From: Anaspis maculata
Taxonomy: Eukaryota; Arthropoda; Insecta; Coleoptera; Scraptiidae
Length of the DNA stretch: 64,000 nt
Assembly (NCBI GenBank): GCA_949128115.1
Contig: OX421968.1
Span: forward strand, 9,238,001-9,302,000
Reading direction: 5' to 3'
Every line of letters starts with the position of its first letter. The stretch's first letter is position 1. The notes under the pieces were generated by a model. It saw only the letters and a list, made by a program, of their open reading frames with translations, did no database searches and was not told where the DNA came from. This document shows positions 1-10,279 of this stretch, one piece after another. The position numbers were made by a program, and so were the translations under genes.

Positions 1-103
1 GACAGGACGATGAGATGGATAAGAAGTTTGGATATCGATTTATAACATATTTCACATTACACAAACATACACACAAACACACTATGACGTTTCGCGTGCA
101 CCT

Positions 104-104
104 A

Positions 105-142
<38 letters not shown>
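104..142 (-). repeat. (AAT)n tail of the LINE
   Basis: About 38 bp of ATT/TTA triplets on the plus strand directly follow, on the LINE strand, an AATAAA motif and a short spacer. Microsatellite tails instead of poly(A) are common in CR1-like and I-like elements. Confidence 0.8.
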
Positions 143-144
<2 letters not shown>

Positions 145-533
145 CGACTTTATTTAGTTAGGTAGGTACATACACATTTGAAATACAGCAAATAATAGCA
201 ATAACTTATAAATAAAAACAGGAAATAACGAAAAGAAATTTGCAGGTACCTAACCTATTGTGGGCGCGGGAGGATGGCGAAGTCTAGCTACCAGAGCTAC
301 TCTACTCAACCATCAACCGCGCCATAAAATGAAATAACAATGCAGCATAGGTAGTAGAAAAAAAAAAAAAATTCGGAATCGAAAAAAGAATCGGAATATG
401 TTTTACCTATCCTTATTATGCAATATAAAAATCTATAAAAGTAACAAAACCTTTGAACACTATAATGGCAATGTGAGATGTAAGTATAAGTACAAAAAAG
501 AAAAAGAATGTATAAAATGAGGATTGATTTAAT

Positions 534-3338
534 TCAAGACAGAAGCTCGTTCTGCTGACTCATTAGATGCAGCTTAAATTTCCTTTTAAAAGTTGAGCTA
601 TCCGAACCAAGAATTTCCCGGGGTAACGAGTTGTACAATTTTACCGCGTTGTAAGTGAAGCTTCTCCGAAAGAGTGATGTGCGGTGGCCCGGCAACGTTA
701 GTTTGTAGCTAGATCTTACACATCGAGAATGAATATCGGATCGTGGGATAAGTTTTTCCCTTATAAAGCAAAGGGAAGGACCGGACTCGCCCAATGTTTG
801 CATAACAAAGCTGCCCAGGTGAAGAAGCCATCGGTTTCTCATGTTAAGCCAGTTTAATTGACGATATGTATGGGATATATGATCGAATTTACGAAGGCCA
901 ATAATTAAGCGTGAACAGCTGTTCTGCACCCTTTGAATGCGGTTTCTGTCAAAGTTGTCTAAACAGAAGTAATAAATAAAGTCACAGTATCTAAAATTTG
1001 ACAGGACCAAACTCTCACAGAGAGTTTTGCACAAGGAAGCACTTAAAAAATGTCTACCAGCGTACAACAGCTTTAAAGATAGAAATGATTTCTGCAGTAA
1101 TTTTTTGACATGAGTTTTAAATCTGAAATCTGTGTCCAGCATTACACCAAGGTTCCTCGCTGAGCTGACAAATGGCAGCAGCTGACCGTTTATTGATATA
1201 GACAGATTGTGATTCAAGAACTGCACATGGGCTTTACTGCCATATAACATAATTTGCGATTTGGACGGATTCAGCTTCAAGTTATGCTCAAGAGAAAGTT
1301 GATGAATTAATTCCAGATCACTATTGACTCTCACAGCTGCTTCACGGAACTCCTGCTGATCAAAGTGATAATACAGCTGGGTGTCATCTGCATAAGCTTG
1401 CACCTCACAATGCCGCATGGCTTTGAGGATATCTGCTGTGTAAATAATGAAAAGTAACGGCCCAAGAATAGACCCCTGAGGAACACCGGACAGAACTTCA
1501 ATCAGGGCGGAGTGTTTACCGTTACAAAATATTTTCTGAAACCTTCCGCAAAAATAAGATTTCATCAAGTCAAGTGACTTTCCCCGGAATCCGTAATACT
1601 TGAGCTTGGCACACATTAATTCATTGTTAACCGTATCGAACGCTTTTGAATAGTCCAGCAGCACCAAAACGCTATCCCGTCCGCAATCACGAGCCCGAAT
1701 CAAATCATCAAAGACCTTCGTCAAGGATGTAGCAGTACTGTAATTCTTCCTGAAACCACTCTGATGTCTTGGCAATATGTCCTTTTCGACCACAAACGTG
1801 TAAATTTGGTTATAAAGAGCTCGTTCAAATATCTTAGACATGGCAGGCAAAATACTTATCACCCGAATGTCACCAAAGCCGGAAGGATCAATTTTTTTTG
1901 GAATGGGCTTTCCTATTGCTATTTTCCAAGCATCGGGAAAATAGCCTACCTCTATAGAGCAATTAATAATATGTGTCAAATATTTGTCGATAAATGGACT
2001 GCAATATTTTAGCATAGAGGGCGATATTTCATCTACACCCTTAGCATTTGTTTTAATACCGTGCAAGATTTTATGTACTTCTTCAACAGTTACCATTTTG
2101 AAAGAAAATGATACATCCCGGTTTAGCAAATTATTATTGTAAAACTGAACTTTCTTCGCGCAGTTGGAACGGTTCTGTAAAAATTTACCAAAATATTTAT
2201 TGATCTCGTCCGGATCCGACAACTCATCAGGCAAATTGTTGTTTTTTTCAGCTGAAATATTCAAATTTTTTAGTGCCTTCCATGTTGCTCTTGGATTATT
2301 TTCAGATGAAATTGTATTAATGTAGTTCTTCTTTTCCTTTCTTACCATTGATAATGTGAAATTTCTCAACCGTTTATATTCAATCCAATCTAACTCCAAA
2401 CGAGTCCTCTTAAATTTCCGCAGAGCTCGATCTCTCTGTTCCATATATAGCCGAATATTTGACGTTAACCACGGTGCTTTGGGCTTGGTAACTCTTACCC
2501 GTTTTGTTGGAGCATGCCTATCAAAGAGTGACACCAGGAGATTACTTAATACTTCGATTTTATGATTAATGTTGTCTTCGTACAATATATTATCAAATGG
2601 CAAAGCACACAAATCCTGCAAAAATGAATCCAGACGAAAGTCAGCAAATGATCTATAAGTTACGGTTTTTGGGTCCATTTTAAACGCATCAATTTTGAGA
2701 GTGGCATACACCAATCGGTGATCAGAGATAGTATCAGCACACATAGTACCAACATCAGTGATCATTTCACGATTTGTGACAAAAACAGGATCAAGAAGCG
2801 TGGTGGCCCTACCGGATATCCTTGTTGCTTCATTAAGAATCTGAACAAAATTAAAGCCCTCCAAGCAGTCATACAACGGATTATGTAAATTAAAGAAATT
2901 AACATTAAAATCGCCCATACATGCAACTTCATCAACTGTAGGACACAAACTGGAGAATATATTGTCAAAGTCCCCAATCAAACCAGTTAAATTCACATTT
3001 GGGGGGCGATAGAATACAGCAAAAGCCACTTTCTTATTCTTGATTTTTAGCTTAATAATGAGAAACTCGAGTTCACTATTCACAGGAAAATCAAATTCAA
3101 CAATTTCATACTCATAAGATTCCCGCACATAAACCGCCACCCCACCTCCCCTACGACCTCCGACCCTATCCCTTCTAAGAAACCGGTATCCCGGAATTGC
3201 CAAACCACCAGCATCCACTCCCCCAGAGAGCCATGTCTCGGTCAGCATCAACAAATCAAAGTTCTGCTCCAGAATCAGCATCCTGAGATCTTCAAAACCT
3301 GTAAACATAGAGCGTGTATTTAAGTGAGCAATTCTCAT
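534..3338 (-). CDS. LINE ORF2: AP endonuclease plus reverse transcriptase
   Basis: 934 residues. It is the enzyme that nicks target DNA and copies the element RNA at the nick. Residues 1 to about 215 form an exonuclease-endonuclease-phosphatase domain, with N7 in LNTRS, E34 in TETWL, D143/N145 in GDFN, D183 and the S205-D206-H207 motif. Residues about 415-700 form the RT, with DYSKAFD at 562-568 (first catalytic Asp 562), SGVPQGSILGP at 617-627 and YADD at 649-652 (D651, D652). After the RT comes a thumb and C-terminal region ending in NSLP and FKRKFKLHL, the usual end of CR1/Daphne-like proteins; no RNase H follows. The start was chosen because MRIAHLNTRS puts the endonuclease motif at the N-terminus as in the family. 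All catalytic residues seen are intact and there is no frameshift, so the protein may be functional. Confidence 0.95.
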   Translation of the reverse strand: MRIAHLNTRSMFTGFEDLRMLILEQNFDLLMLTETWLSGGVDAGGLAIPGYRFLRRDRVGGRRGGGVAVYVRESYEYEIVEFDFPVNSELEFLIIKLKIKNKKVAFAVFYRPPNVNLTGLIGDFDNIFSSLCPTVDEVACMGDFNVNFFNLHNPLYDCLEGFNFVQILNEATRISGRATTLLDPVFVTNREMITDVGTMCADTISDHRLVYATLKIDAFKMDPKTVTYRSFADFRLDSFLQDLCALPFDNILYEDNINHKIEVLSNLLVSLFDRHAPTKRVRVTKPKAPWLTSNIRLYMEQRDRALRKFKRTRLELDWIEYKRLRNFTLSMVRKEKKNYINTISSENNPRATWKALKNLNISAEKNNNLPDELSDPDEINKYFGKFLQNRSNCAKKVQFYNNNLLNRDVSFSFKMVTVEEVHKILHGIKTNAKGVDEISPSMLKYCSPFIDKYLTHIINCSIEVGYFPDAWKIAIGKPIPKKIDPSGFGDIRVISILPAMSKIFERALYNQIYTFVVEKDILPRHQSGFRKNYSTATSLTKVFDDLIRARDCGRDSVLVLLDYSKAFDTVNNELMCAKLKYYGFRGKSLDLMKSYFCGRFQKIFCNGKHSALIEVLSGVPQGSILGPLLFIIYTADILKAMRHCEVQAYADDTQLYYHFDQQEFREAAVRVNSDLELIHQLSLEHNLKLNPSKSQIMLYGSKAHVQFLNHNLSISINGQLLPFVSSARNLGVMLDTDFRFKTHVKKLLQKSFLSLKLLYAGRHFLSASLCKTLCESLVLSNFRYCDFIYYFCLDNFDRNRIQRVQNSCSRLIIGLRKFDHISHTYRQLNWLNMRNRWLLHLGSFVMQTLGESGPSLCFIREKLIPRSDIHSRCVRSSYKLTLPGHRTSLFRRSFTYNAVKLYNSLPREILGSDSSTFKRKFKLHLMSQQNELLS

Positions 3339-3534
3339 TTTAAATTACTGTAAATAAATAAGTTATATTAGGTAGATTAAAGACAAAAAACTTATAAAAA
3401 GGAAAGAAAACAAATCCAATATAAAAATACCTCGAAAAATACAATAAGTATAAGATAAACCTTTTAAATGGAAAGAAAAAAGCTAAGGTATGATAAGCGA
3501 ACTCCATGAAGACGAGCATTTAACAAAATATTTA

Positions 3535-4227
3535 TCAATTATTATCGGACTTGAGAAACTGCGAAATACTGCTAAATTTAAATAGTTTTTGACCACTTTT
3601 ACAAATAATCTTGCCGTTTGCGGTCCACACCATTCCTTTTCCATACTTAACAAGCGCCTCATTAAGCAGCCTCATTCGCGTTTGCGTAAGGTCTTCACGT
3701 ATGATGATGTTTGTACCCTTCAGTTTCTTTTTCCTGAGAAAAATATCTTGCTTGGTTTGATTGCGACATAGTCTGACCAGCAAACACTTTGAACCTTCTT
3801 GCTTCTTAATTTTCACTTCAAAACAGCTATCGATGTCGGTCGGAAGAATATTCAAGTTAAGATAATTTTTACATATGTCAGTGAAGACTTGGCAAAGATC
3901 TTCATTCGACTCACGGGGAGTGAAGTACACTCGCAGATTATTACGCTTAGAAAACTGCTCCATTTCTTCGCACTTCTCCCTCGTCTCCAGTAAATCACCT
4001 TCCAGAACCTGAATTCTTCTCACTTGTTCATCGAAATTCGTCTTGGCAACCACTTTTTCAGCAATGACGTCCGTCAGCCTTGAGAGGAAGTCTTCCGATT
4101 TCAGGAACCTTTCAACAATTTTGAAGATGAGGGCTTCGTCTTCTTCGGATTTCGACGATGATCTGGTTTTACCAGCTTTGTTGTCCGGCATATCGAAAAC
4201 AATTTTTCTACTATTCACACACAGCAA
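3535..4227 (-). CDS. LINE ORF1: coiled-coil, RRM-like RNA-binding protein
   Basis: 230 residues, directly upstream of ORF2 on the same strand. In related elements the ORF1 protein binds the element RNA and acts as a nucleic-acid chaperone in the RNP. Residues 63-95 are heptad-like and acidic/basic, typical of a short coiled coil. They lead into QFSKRNNLRV at about 91-100, the signature that opens the RRM-like domain of L1/CR1-type ORF1 proteins. A later block, LKGTNIIIREDLTQTR (about 169-184), followed by MVWTANGKI (199-207), is the conserved C-terminal part. No CCHC zinc knuckle is visible. The first Met gives an extra MLCVNSRKIVFD; Met13 (MPDNKAG) is an equally plausible start. The translated frame is uninterrupted. 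Confidence 0.9.
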   Translation of the reverse strand: MLCVNSRKIVFDMPDNKAGKTRSSSKSEEDEALIFKIVERFLKSEDFLSRLTDVIAEKVVAKTNFDEQVRRIQVLEGDLLETREKCEEMEQFSKRNNLRVYFTPRESNEDLCQVFTDICKNYLNLNILPTDIDSCFEVKIKKQEGSKCLLVRLCRNQTKQDIFLRKKKLKGTNIIIREDLTQTRMRLLNEALVKYGKGMVWTANGKIICKSGQKLFKFSSISQFLKSDNN

Positions 4228-4371
4228 AACGTACTCTCAAAGTCACTACAATAACAATCACGGAGCGCTCGCCGAAAACACGTCTACTCGCTGCGACTCA
4301 TGCGTGCGTGCCCTATCTTTGACTTTGCGTGTACGTTAGCGTGTACCTAGACACAGCGAAAAATCACACCC

Positions 4372-4470
4372 TTGTTTCTGGACTTCCGATTCAAGAAATT
4401 CCAAAACCGTTTCGAGATAAGAAACTTCATATTGTCATTATGATGATGCTGTTCACTCCAAAATGACACC
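4372..4470 (+). repeat. Fragment of the AACTGCTCC foldback family arm
   Basis: Resembles parts of the foldback at 33234-34297 (near 33975-34030) and the fragment at 19676-20060. The shared block reads TTCCGAT, then AAATTC, then AAAACCG, TTTCGAGATAAGA and CTTCAT. Only one arm piece is present. Confidence 0.5.
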
Positions 4471-4989
4471 AAACTTGGCAGTTTATTCGTTGTGGGGTTA
4501 AAAAATAAGAAAAACTGATTTTTTCGATCTGTCAAAAGAATTATTTTTCACTTTTCTAGTGTGAAGAATTGTTTGGACATGGTAACACATGTTGTCAATG
4601 TGTAGGTAGGTTAGAGTCATTTGATAACATTTCACTAGGAAAAAGAAAAACGTGGTGGTATGGTGATTTGTTGGGAAGTCTCGTACCTTTAACTTTCGAG
4701 GGGAGGGAGGCCGCATCGAGTTCGCCGATGTCTTGAACTCTTGAAATTATTATCGTTGGGGTTATACAATATATTATTATACAATCATACATCATACAAT
4801 TATACAATCAAACCCCAAAAACGCATTGGTCAAGCTGCTCAAAATGCATAGCTAAACCGCTTTACCACCGGACTACCACGAAAAGCAGTTTCAAGGACTA
4901 TTTGCATGGCGGAGACTCAAAGGCATTCAGCTTTCAAGAAGTCTCTTTTCTGGAGGTCCGTGGAGTGTGAATCGATCGATTACAAAATA
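4471..4989. other. No gene recognised
   Basis: AT-rich sequence with a short TATTATACAAT repeat near 4770-4805. Open frames here are short and show no family features. Confidence 0.5.
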
Positions 4990-5165
4990 AAACAAGCGAA
5001 TATGCCTCATGAGCATGAGGCTCAGTATAGCGCACTTCCTTTTTGAGGGATTAGTGAACGCAAGATGTTAATTAGGGCTCTTCCGTTGTTTGGGCAAAAA
5101 ATTTCAATATGACGGCCAAAATAGCTGCAGAATCATGAAATTCTGAAATGTTTTCAATAAATGAC
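4990..5165 (-). mobile_element. Solo 3' end of a B-type Helitron-like element
   Basis: Reads, on the minus strand, as the same end as the B modules at 32175-33010: ATATTTTGG-type block, then AAGTGCGCTA, CTGAG, the hairpin GCCTCATG-CT-CATGAGGC and CTTGTTTT. The hairpin loop differs by one base from the other copies while the stem is intact. The 5' part is missing. Confidence 0.7.
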
Positions 5166-5731
5166 CATATGGGATGAGGTAGGAGGGGCGGAAAACGAAA
5201 GAGAGAGGTGAGGTCGTCGTCACTTCGATGGAGTTCCTCATTGTTGGGAAGTGCGCGTGTGAGCGTGTGAAATCCACGTGTAGACGTGTATGGGTTTTTC
5301 AGGGGTGGGGGTTAGTTGAAGAATGGTTGAAGTGTGAAAAGGTCCGATGCCGAGTGTCGAGTGCCAAGTGACGGGTGGCGGCTTTTTCACAACAGTCCCG
5401 GCCAGACTGTATTAAAGGTGTGAATGTATCTCCAAATGAATGAACGAGAACAATCGGGACTCGAGTGTCGTTTACGCTTATCACGCCATTCATCACAAGT
5501 CTTATTCCAGTCTACACCTGCATATTTCATGCAATCACACTGCGCATTAGTTACTAAGCACAAATGAATTTATTTGCTTTTGCCCAGCCTCCCCTAATCT
5601 TTTGACATTCTATTTTGGTCCCATTGTTGGCATTTTCAACATGAAAGCCTCGTCAATCAAAGAAATACTTTGCGTGATAACAATAATAATTATAATAAGT
5701 ATTCCTGTTCTCGTCCATCAAATCTATTAGG
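5166..5731. other. No gene recognised
   Basis: Includes a stretch around 5190-5400 richer in G and C than its surroundings, with GTGTGAGCG and GTGTCGAGTGCC repeats. No ORF with family features. Confidence 0.5.
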
Positions 5732-5978
5732 TTGAAGGTGGTAGTTTTCTTGGGTTATTTGGACTTCGTTCAAAAGAAACTATTTAAAAAAAAAATTGTC
5801 AAAAAAATCCTATAGTTATGTCTACACGAGAAATTTCACAAGCTTATTTTATTAGATATTATATACATTTTTTAGATGCCTTGAAAAAATCTTAATTAAA
5901 GACGAAGCCCGTCTTTTACGAAACGAAACGAAGTCCAAATAATCCTAGAAAACTACCACCTCGACTACCACCTTCAAG
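5732..5978. mobile_element. Foldback MITE, about 247 bp
   Basis: Inverted arms: GAAGGTGGTAGTTTTC and TTATTTGGACTTCGTT on the left are mirrored by AACGAAGTCCAAATAA and GAAAACTACCACCT on the right. The right arm holds an extra copy of the ACTACCACCTCG block. No coding capacity. Confidence 0.7.
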
Positions 5979-6026
5979 CTAAGAATTATAATCTAAAGAT
6001 AATAATAATCTTTCTGAAATAGTAGG

Positions 6027-6854
6027 TACAGGTGTTCACGCGAGGTGGACACCCCCACCATTCAATAAAAACTTTATCTTCACAACAATTCAAAAAGAAA
6101 AACTTCCTTAGAACAATTTTTTCTGGAATTTCCGAATACACCAAGTGCAGTTTTTCATCTCATGCCATATACAGGTGATTCAGAAGTGTCGGGCCACGTT
6201 GATGTATGTGATAGAGCGCTGGAAAGTTGTAAAACAATCCTTGGGCTGAGTTTCAAGTCCGACTTACAATCGCTGAGAGATTCCACCAGCAAACGTCAAA
6301 AAAAGTCAAACTTTCACGTCAATTTGCAGCTCTCTCCTGGCTTTGAACCTAAAATAGATCCATGGCAAAAGAATGATGAAAATAAGGGTGGAGACGTTCC
6401 GTGCATTTGGTTAAGATTTGGAGCTCATGGCTAATGTGAATCGAAAGTCGAAAGTAAAATTTGGCATTTTGACATTTTGAGAACGTGCAAATTTGTTCGG
6501 TTGCAGGTCGAACTTGAAATTTAGCCCCTCGTTTAGCCCTATGTTTTTTATTCGCAAGTCATAGCCAAGGTTGGTCTTTTGAGCCCTTCTATTTTCTTCA
6601 TTTCAAAAGTTTGGCAAACTGCTTATTGCAGAATAACGAGTACCTACAAAATATCCACTGAAAGTGCATCGAACGAGGCATTGAAAAATTACGCGATACC
6701 CTGTATACGGCATGAGATGAGTAGTTGTACTTGACATAGTCAGAAACTACAGAAAAAATCGAGGGAAAGTTGTTCAAGGGAGGTTTATCTTTTTGAAATT
6801 ATTGCAGTGGGAAAGTTTCCAAAGAGGGAGTATCCATCTCGCATGAACACCCTT
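6027..6854. mobile_element. Foldback element with concentric inverted ends, about 0.83 kb
   Basis: The outer pair is TACAGGTGTTCACGCGAG (6027) against CTCGCATGAACACCC (right end). The inner pair is TCATCTCATGCC-TATACAGG (near 6160) against its inverse (near 6716). Both pairs centre on about 6440. The TGTCGG and GCTGGAAAGTTGT words in the centre recur at 62630-62685, so this belongs to a repeat family. Confidence 0.65.
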
Positions 6855-6865
6855 CACCCATTACA

Positions 6866-7535
6866 TACAGGTGTTAGCAAACTTGGGGTAGAAAATTAAA
6901 CCGCAGTTAGGGAAATGCTTCAAAAGCATCAGAAAAATGTTGAAAAAAATTTAGGGTTTTTATTTTTCAAAATAGGTATGGAGGGTAAAAGGTGGTCCTT
7001 CGACCCCCCTTTATTTTCGCTATTTTGGAAGATTTCAGTAAACTCTCCTAAACAGACCAAAAAGCAATGTTTTAAACCTTTGAATTCGTTTTGTAATTTT
7101 ATTTACTATACAGGGTGAGTCGCAAATCCTGAAAATCCAGTTTTCTTCAAAAATGCATGTAGAAAGTCTGATATAAGAACTATTTGTGTTATTTGTTGCT
7201 CTACATCAGCTTTATAACCTCTAGAACCTTTCACGCTCATTTTAGAGGAAAAATGATTTTTGGGATCTATGACTCACCTAGGGACTCACCCTGTACACTG
7301 AATGAAATCACAAAACACATTCAAAAGTTGAATGAATCTGCTTTTTGGTCCGATGATAAGAGTTTACTTGAATTTTTCAAAATAACGAAAATAGAAGGGG
7401 TCGAAGGACGACCTTTTAACCCTTCATATTTGCGAAAATAAAAGTCACACATTTTTTCAACATTTTTCTGGAACTTTTGGAGCATTTTCCTAATTGCGGT
7501 TCAATTCTCTACCCCAAGTTCGCAAACACCCTGTA
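6866..7535. mobile_element. Foldback element with concentric inverted ends, about 0.67 kb
   Basis: Outer ends are TACAGGTGTTAGCAAACTTG (6866) and the inverse CAAGTTCGCAAACACCCTG (to 7535). Inner ends are TACAGGGTGAGTCGC (7109) and GACTCACCCTGTA (to 7295). Both centre on about 7201. The arms contain the block GGTCCTTCGACCCC and its inverse. A related copy lies at 62956-63437. The short ORFs here are arm sequence. Confidence 0.75.
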
Positions 7536-8479
7536 GATATGCCTGTTCTCTGTCGGATTTCATATTTCATGAGACATCCCCTTCAACCCCATTTGAGAAA
7601 TTTCGATCGCTATTCGGAGGTGCAGTCCGGCTTTGGTCAAATGGTTAATCGCCGAAGGTGGTCCCCGCCAAAGGCCCAGGTTGAGGAATGAAAACTTATC
7701 GTGTCATAAAGCTAGACACACCTAAGTCAGAGGGGTTCCCCTCTATATTGATATCGGCGATTTATAGTGGATTTGTCATTAAGATTAACACCTCGCGTCT
7801 CTCGTTTGTGATGGGTACAATAGTCGATGTAAAGGAATCAATAAAGAAAAGGTTATCCAAATTTCACTGTCTTATCAGCGCATTTAGGAGGGACAGGTAA
7901 TGTACAGGCATGACGACGACATTACGGTATGACCGGTTATTTTACACAAGAATGCTTTTAGCCAATATACCTACCTAGCTCAGCCGTTTACCATAAATGT
8001 TCCAACATCTATACGATATTTTACTTTGTTTTCTTGTTAATTACATATTGTTGTCCACACTACCAATAACATGGATTTCTTCTCATAAACATGTTAACGG
8101 TAACATGTCTTGGTAGGTAGATACACAGGGTGATTAAAAAATGTGGGTGCGTGACCATGGTCACCCTCGGAAGAAGTAAAACTTCTATATAGGTATGAAA
8201 TCAGTTAGCAAACAATGTTAGAACAGGTGTTCTTTTCGTTTCTGTGTTATTGTTTCACGATAGATTTATAAAATTTTACATTATACAAATGTGTAGATAC
8301 TTATGTAAGTACACAGGGTGTAACACTTTTTTTGACAATATTTCAGGAGATAATAGCGCATTGAAAAATAAGAACTTTCGCAAAAAATTAAAAAACTTTT
8401 TTATAAATAATAATAGGATTAATAGGTGAAAAAAATGAAAATTGAAAAAATGTGACAAAAGTCAACATAACCAGCTTGT
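7536..8479. other. No gene recognised; scattered CAGGGTG ends
   Basis: Contains isolated ACACAGGGTG words at about 8125 and 8313 without clear inverted partners, probably broken MITE ends, and AT-rich sequence at 8330-8460. Confidence 0.5.
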
Positions 8480-9428
8480 AGGGTAGGTATGCATTAACTT
8501 ACGGCCAAGATGGCGGCGGAATGTTAAAATTCAACTGGAAAATAAGACTGATCATACAAAACAACGGTGAGTTCCAAGCTCCATGAAAATCTAAAATCGG
8601 ATGTATTTTGATGAAATTCACATCGCCTGTGGATTTCACTCAAATCGGACCACTTTTCATAGAAATTCAAAATTGCGGATCAAAGATGGCGGACAAGTGA
8701 CAAAAATCATTGATCAAATTCATATGGTGGACACGTACGCATTCGATTGGCGTTTGCACCACATCGATATCTCTTTTCGTTGAGGTATAATTCTCCTAGT
8801 TCTATCACTTTGGAACATGTTCAATATGGAGAATACAAGATAGAGGCGGGGCATCAATTGTCGAAAATTGGATGGATCTTGATGAATTTCACATTGCCTG
8901 CAAATTTCGCTCAAACCGATCACTTTCAGAGAAATTCAAATTGGCGGATCAAAGATGGCAGCCAAGTGACAAAAATCATTGGTCAACTTTATATGGTGGA
9001 CACGTACGCATTCGATTGGCGTTTGCGCCCCATCGCCATCGATATCTTTTTTCGTTGCGGCATATGATTCTCCTAGTTCTATAACTTTGAAACATGTTCA
9101 ATATGGAGAATACAAGATGGCGGCGGGGCATCAATTGTTGAAAATTGGATAGATCTTGATGTAATTTACATTGCCTGCAAATTTCATTCTAATCGGATCA
9201 CTTTTAGAGCAATTCAAAATGGCGGATCAGATGGCGGCAAAGTAACAAAAATCCAAAAGTCAACTTGACGTCATGGACATATTTACTATTGATCAGCGTT
9301 TACATCACATCGACATCTCTTTTTCGAGGGAGTTGGTATCCCGGGTACAGACAGACAGACGGACGGACGGACGGGCAAAGTGAAGCTAAAAGCGCCTTTT
9401 CCCTATTTTTTGAGAAAGTGCGCTAAAA
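8480..9428 (-). mobile_element. Helitron-like element D with about 275-bp internal tandem repeats
   Basis: Read on the minus strand it starts at 9428 with TTTTAGCGCACTTTCTC, a hairpin whose other side is GGCGCTTTT, then a (GTCY)n microsatellite near 9349-9375. This is the same 5' module as in elements A and C. The body holds about three tandem units (period 270-279 bp) recognisable by TTGATGAATTTCAC at about 8608, 8877 and 9156, each with an AAGATGGCGG-type word. The 3' end was not located; 8480 is an estimate. Short ORFs here are repeat shadows. Confidence 0.6.
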
Positions 9429-9891
9429 ACCATTTTCAAAACTCAACTTTGGAAGCCTCTATCTCCGTTATAAAGCGTTTCCGATATTATTTTTTCAAAA
9501 TATATAGTTCACTTATTTTTTGATGCTCTAGGACCTCCTGAAATATTGACAAAAAAAGTGTAACAACCTGTATATTGTTACGAGCGGCGATCCCGTTTAT
9601 ATTGGTAAACACTCGATCTTTCTGGATCCTTCCATCCATTAGATCGCAGTGTAGAAGTCTAGAGCGATCTGGTGCATTCCAGAGCGTTCGTGTATGTGAA
9701 ACTGAAGGAGACTTCAACGTTCGATCAAGGCATAGCTGTCCACTTTGACGGAGGTGCAGATTTCAGAACACATGGAAAGCACGCGGAAGGTGTGTGTGAT
9801 TATTCAGGAATGGTCTAGAAACCGCATATGCCAGGCACTATGGAATTTGCTGGAAGTAGACAGAAAGCGCGAGAACGCTGTTCGGAGGCCT

Positions 9892-9898
9892 TATATAA
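9892..9898 (+). promoter_or_regulatory. TATA box of the solo LTR
   Basis: TATATAA in a GC-richer context about 125 bp upstream of the AATAAA. The position fits a U3 promoter with the RNA starting about 25-30 bp downstream. Confidence 0.6.
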
Positions 9899-10016
9899 GG
9901 CATCAGCCGGCAGCTCGCGGCAGTATTGAATTGGATAGCGAGCGATAACAAGCGAAGTACCTGCGATATAATTCCAAGCGTGAATAATTGTTGGTGTATT
10001 GATTGTAGTACGCACA

Positions 10017-10022
10017 AATAAA
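10017..10022 (+). terminator. Polyadenylation signal of the solo LTR
   Basis: AATAAA downstream of the TATA box and followed by a GTGTTTGTTTT stretch, a plausible GT-rich downstream element. Confidence 0.5.
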
Positions 10023-10279
10023 CAGTGTTTGTTTTAAAACAATCGTCTCAATTATATTCGAACCCGTACGCAAAATATCGTAACAATATATACTTATACA
10101 GTATACTATATTTACAGGTATCCCAGAATTAAGTGGCCAAATGTATAAAATCAGGTAGCCCCTACCTATTTTGCAAAGCAACTCGCTAATCTCTCCGCTT
10201 GCTAACTTGGTTGGTTTGTCCCGTTTGTCAAGTCTGGATGGAATCCATCGTTTGTATCTTATCTTTAATCTGGTCTCGA

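Larger units (their letters stand above)
104..4332 (-). mobile_element. Non-LTR retrotransposon (LINE), CR1/L2/Daphne-like, apparently full length
   Basis: A two-ORF LINE on the minus strand. ORF1 (3535-4227) and ORF2 (534-3338) are both open and separated by 196 bp. The 3' UTR runs to an AATAAA-containing end and a (AAT)n tail at 104-142. The strand and tail position fit target-primed reverse transcription. A candidate imperfect target duplication is ACGTTTCGCGTGCACCTA (86-103) against ACGTTAGCGTGTACCTA (4333-4349), which would set the 5' end at 4332 and leave a short GC-rich 5' UTR. ORF2 has no RNase H domain after the RT, and ORF1 has a coiled coil followed by an RRM-like block; both fit the CR1/L2/Daphne group better than I, R1 or LOA. 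Two uninterrupted frames suggest a recent insertion, but the mismatches in the candidate duplication argue the other way, so the 5' boundary is less certain than the identity. Confidence 0.88.
9576..10085 (+). mobile_element. Solo LTR of an LTR retrotransposon, 510 bp
   Basis: Starts TGTTACGAGCGG and ends ATATCGTAACA, so the ends form the inverted pair TGTTACGA/TCGTAACA with canonical TG...CA. It is flanked by ATAT on both sides (9572-9575 and 10086-10089), a possible 4-bp target duplication, weak because the site is AT-rich. Inside are a TATA box (9892-9898) and an AATAAA (10017-10022) in the order U3-R-U5. No internal coding region or second LTR is present, so it is a solo LTR left by recombination. 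The TGTTACG end is common in Gypsy-type elements; the assignment to Gypsy is an inference. Confidence 0.8.
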
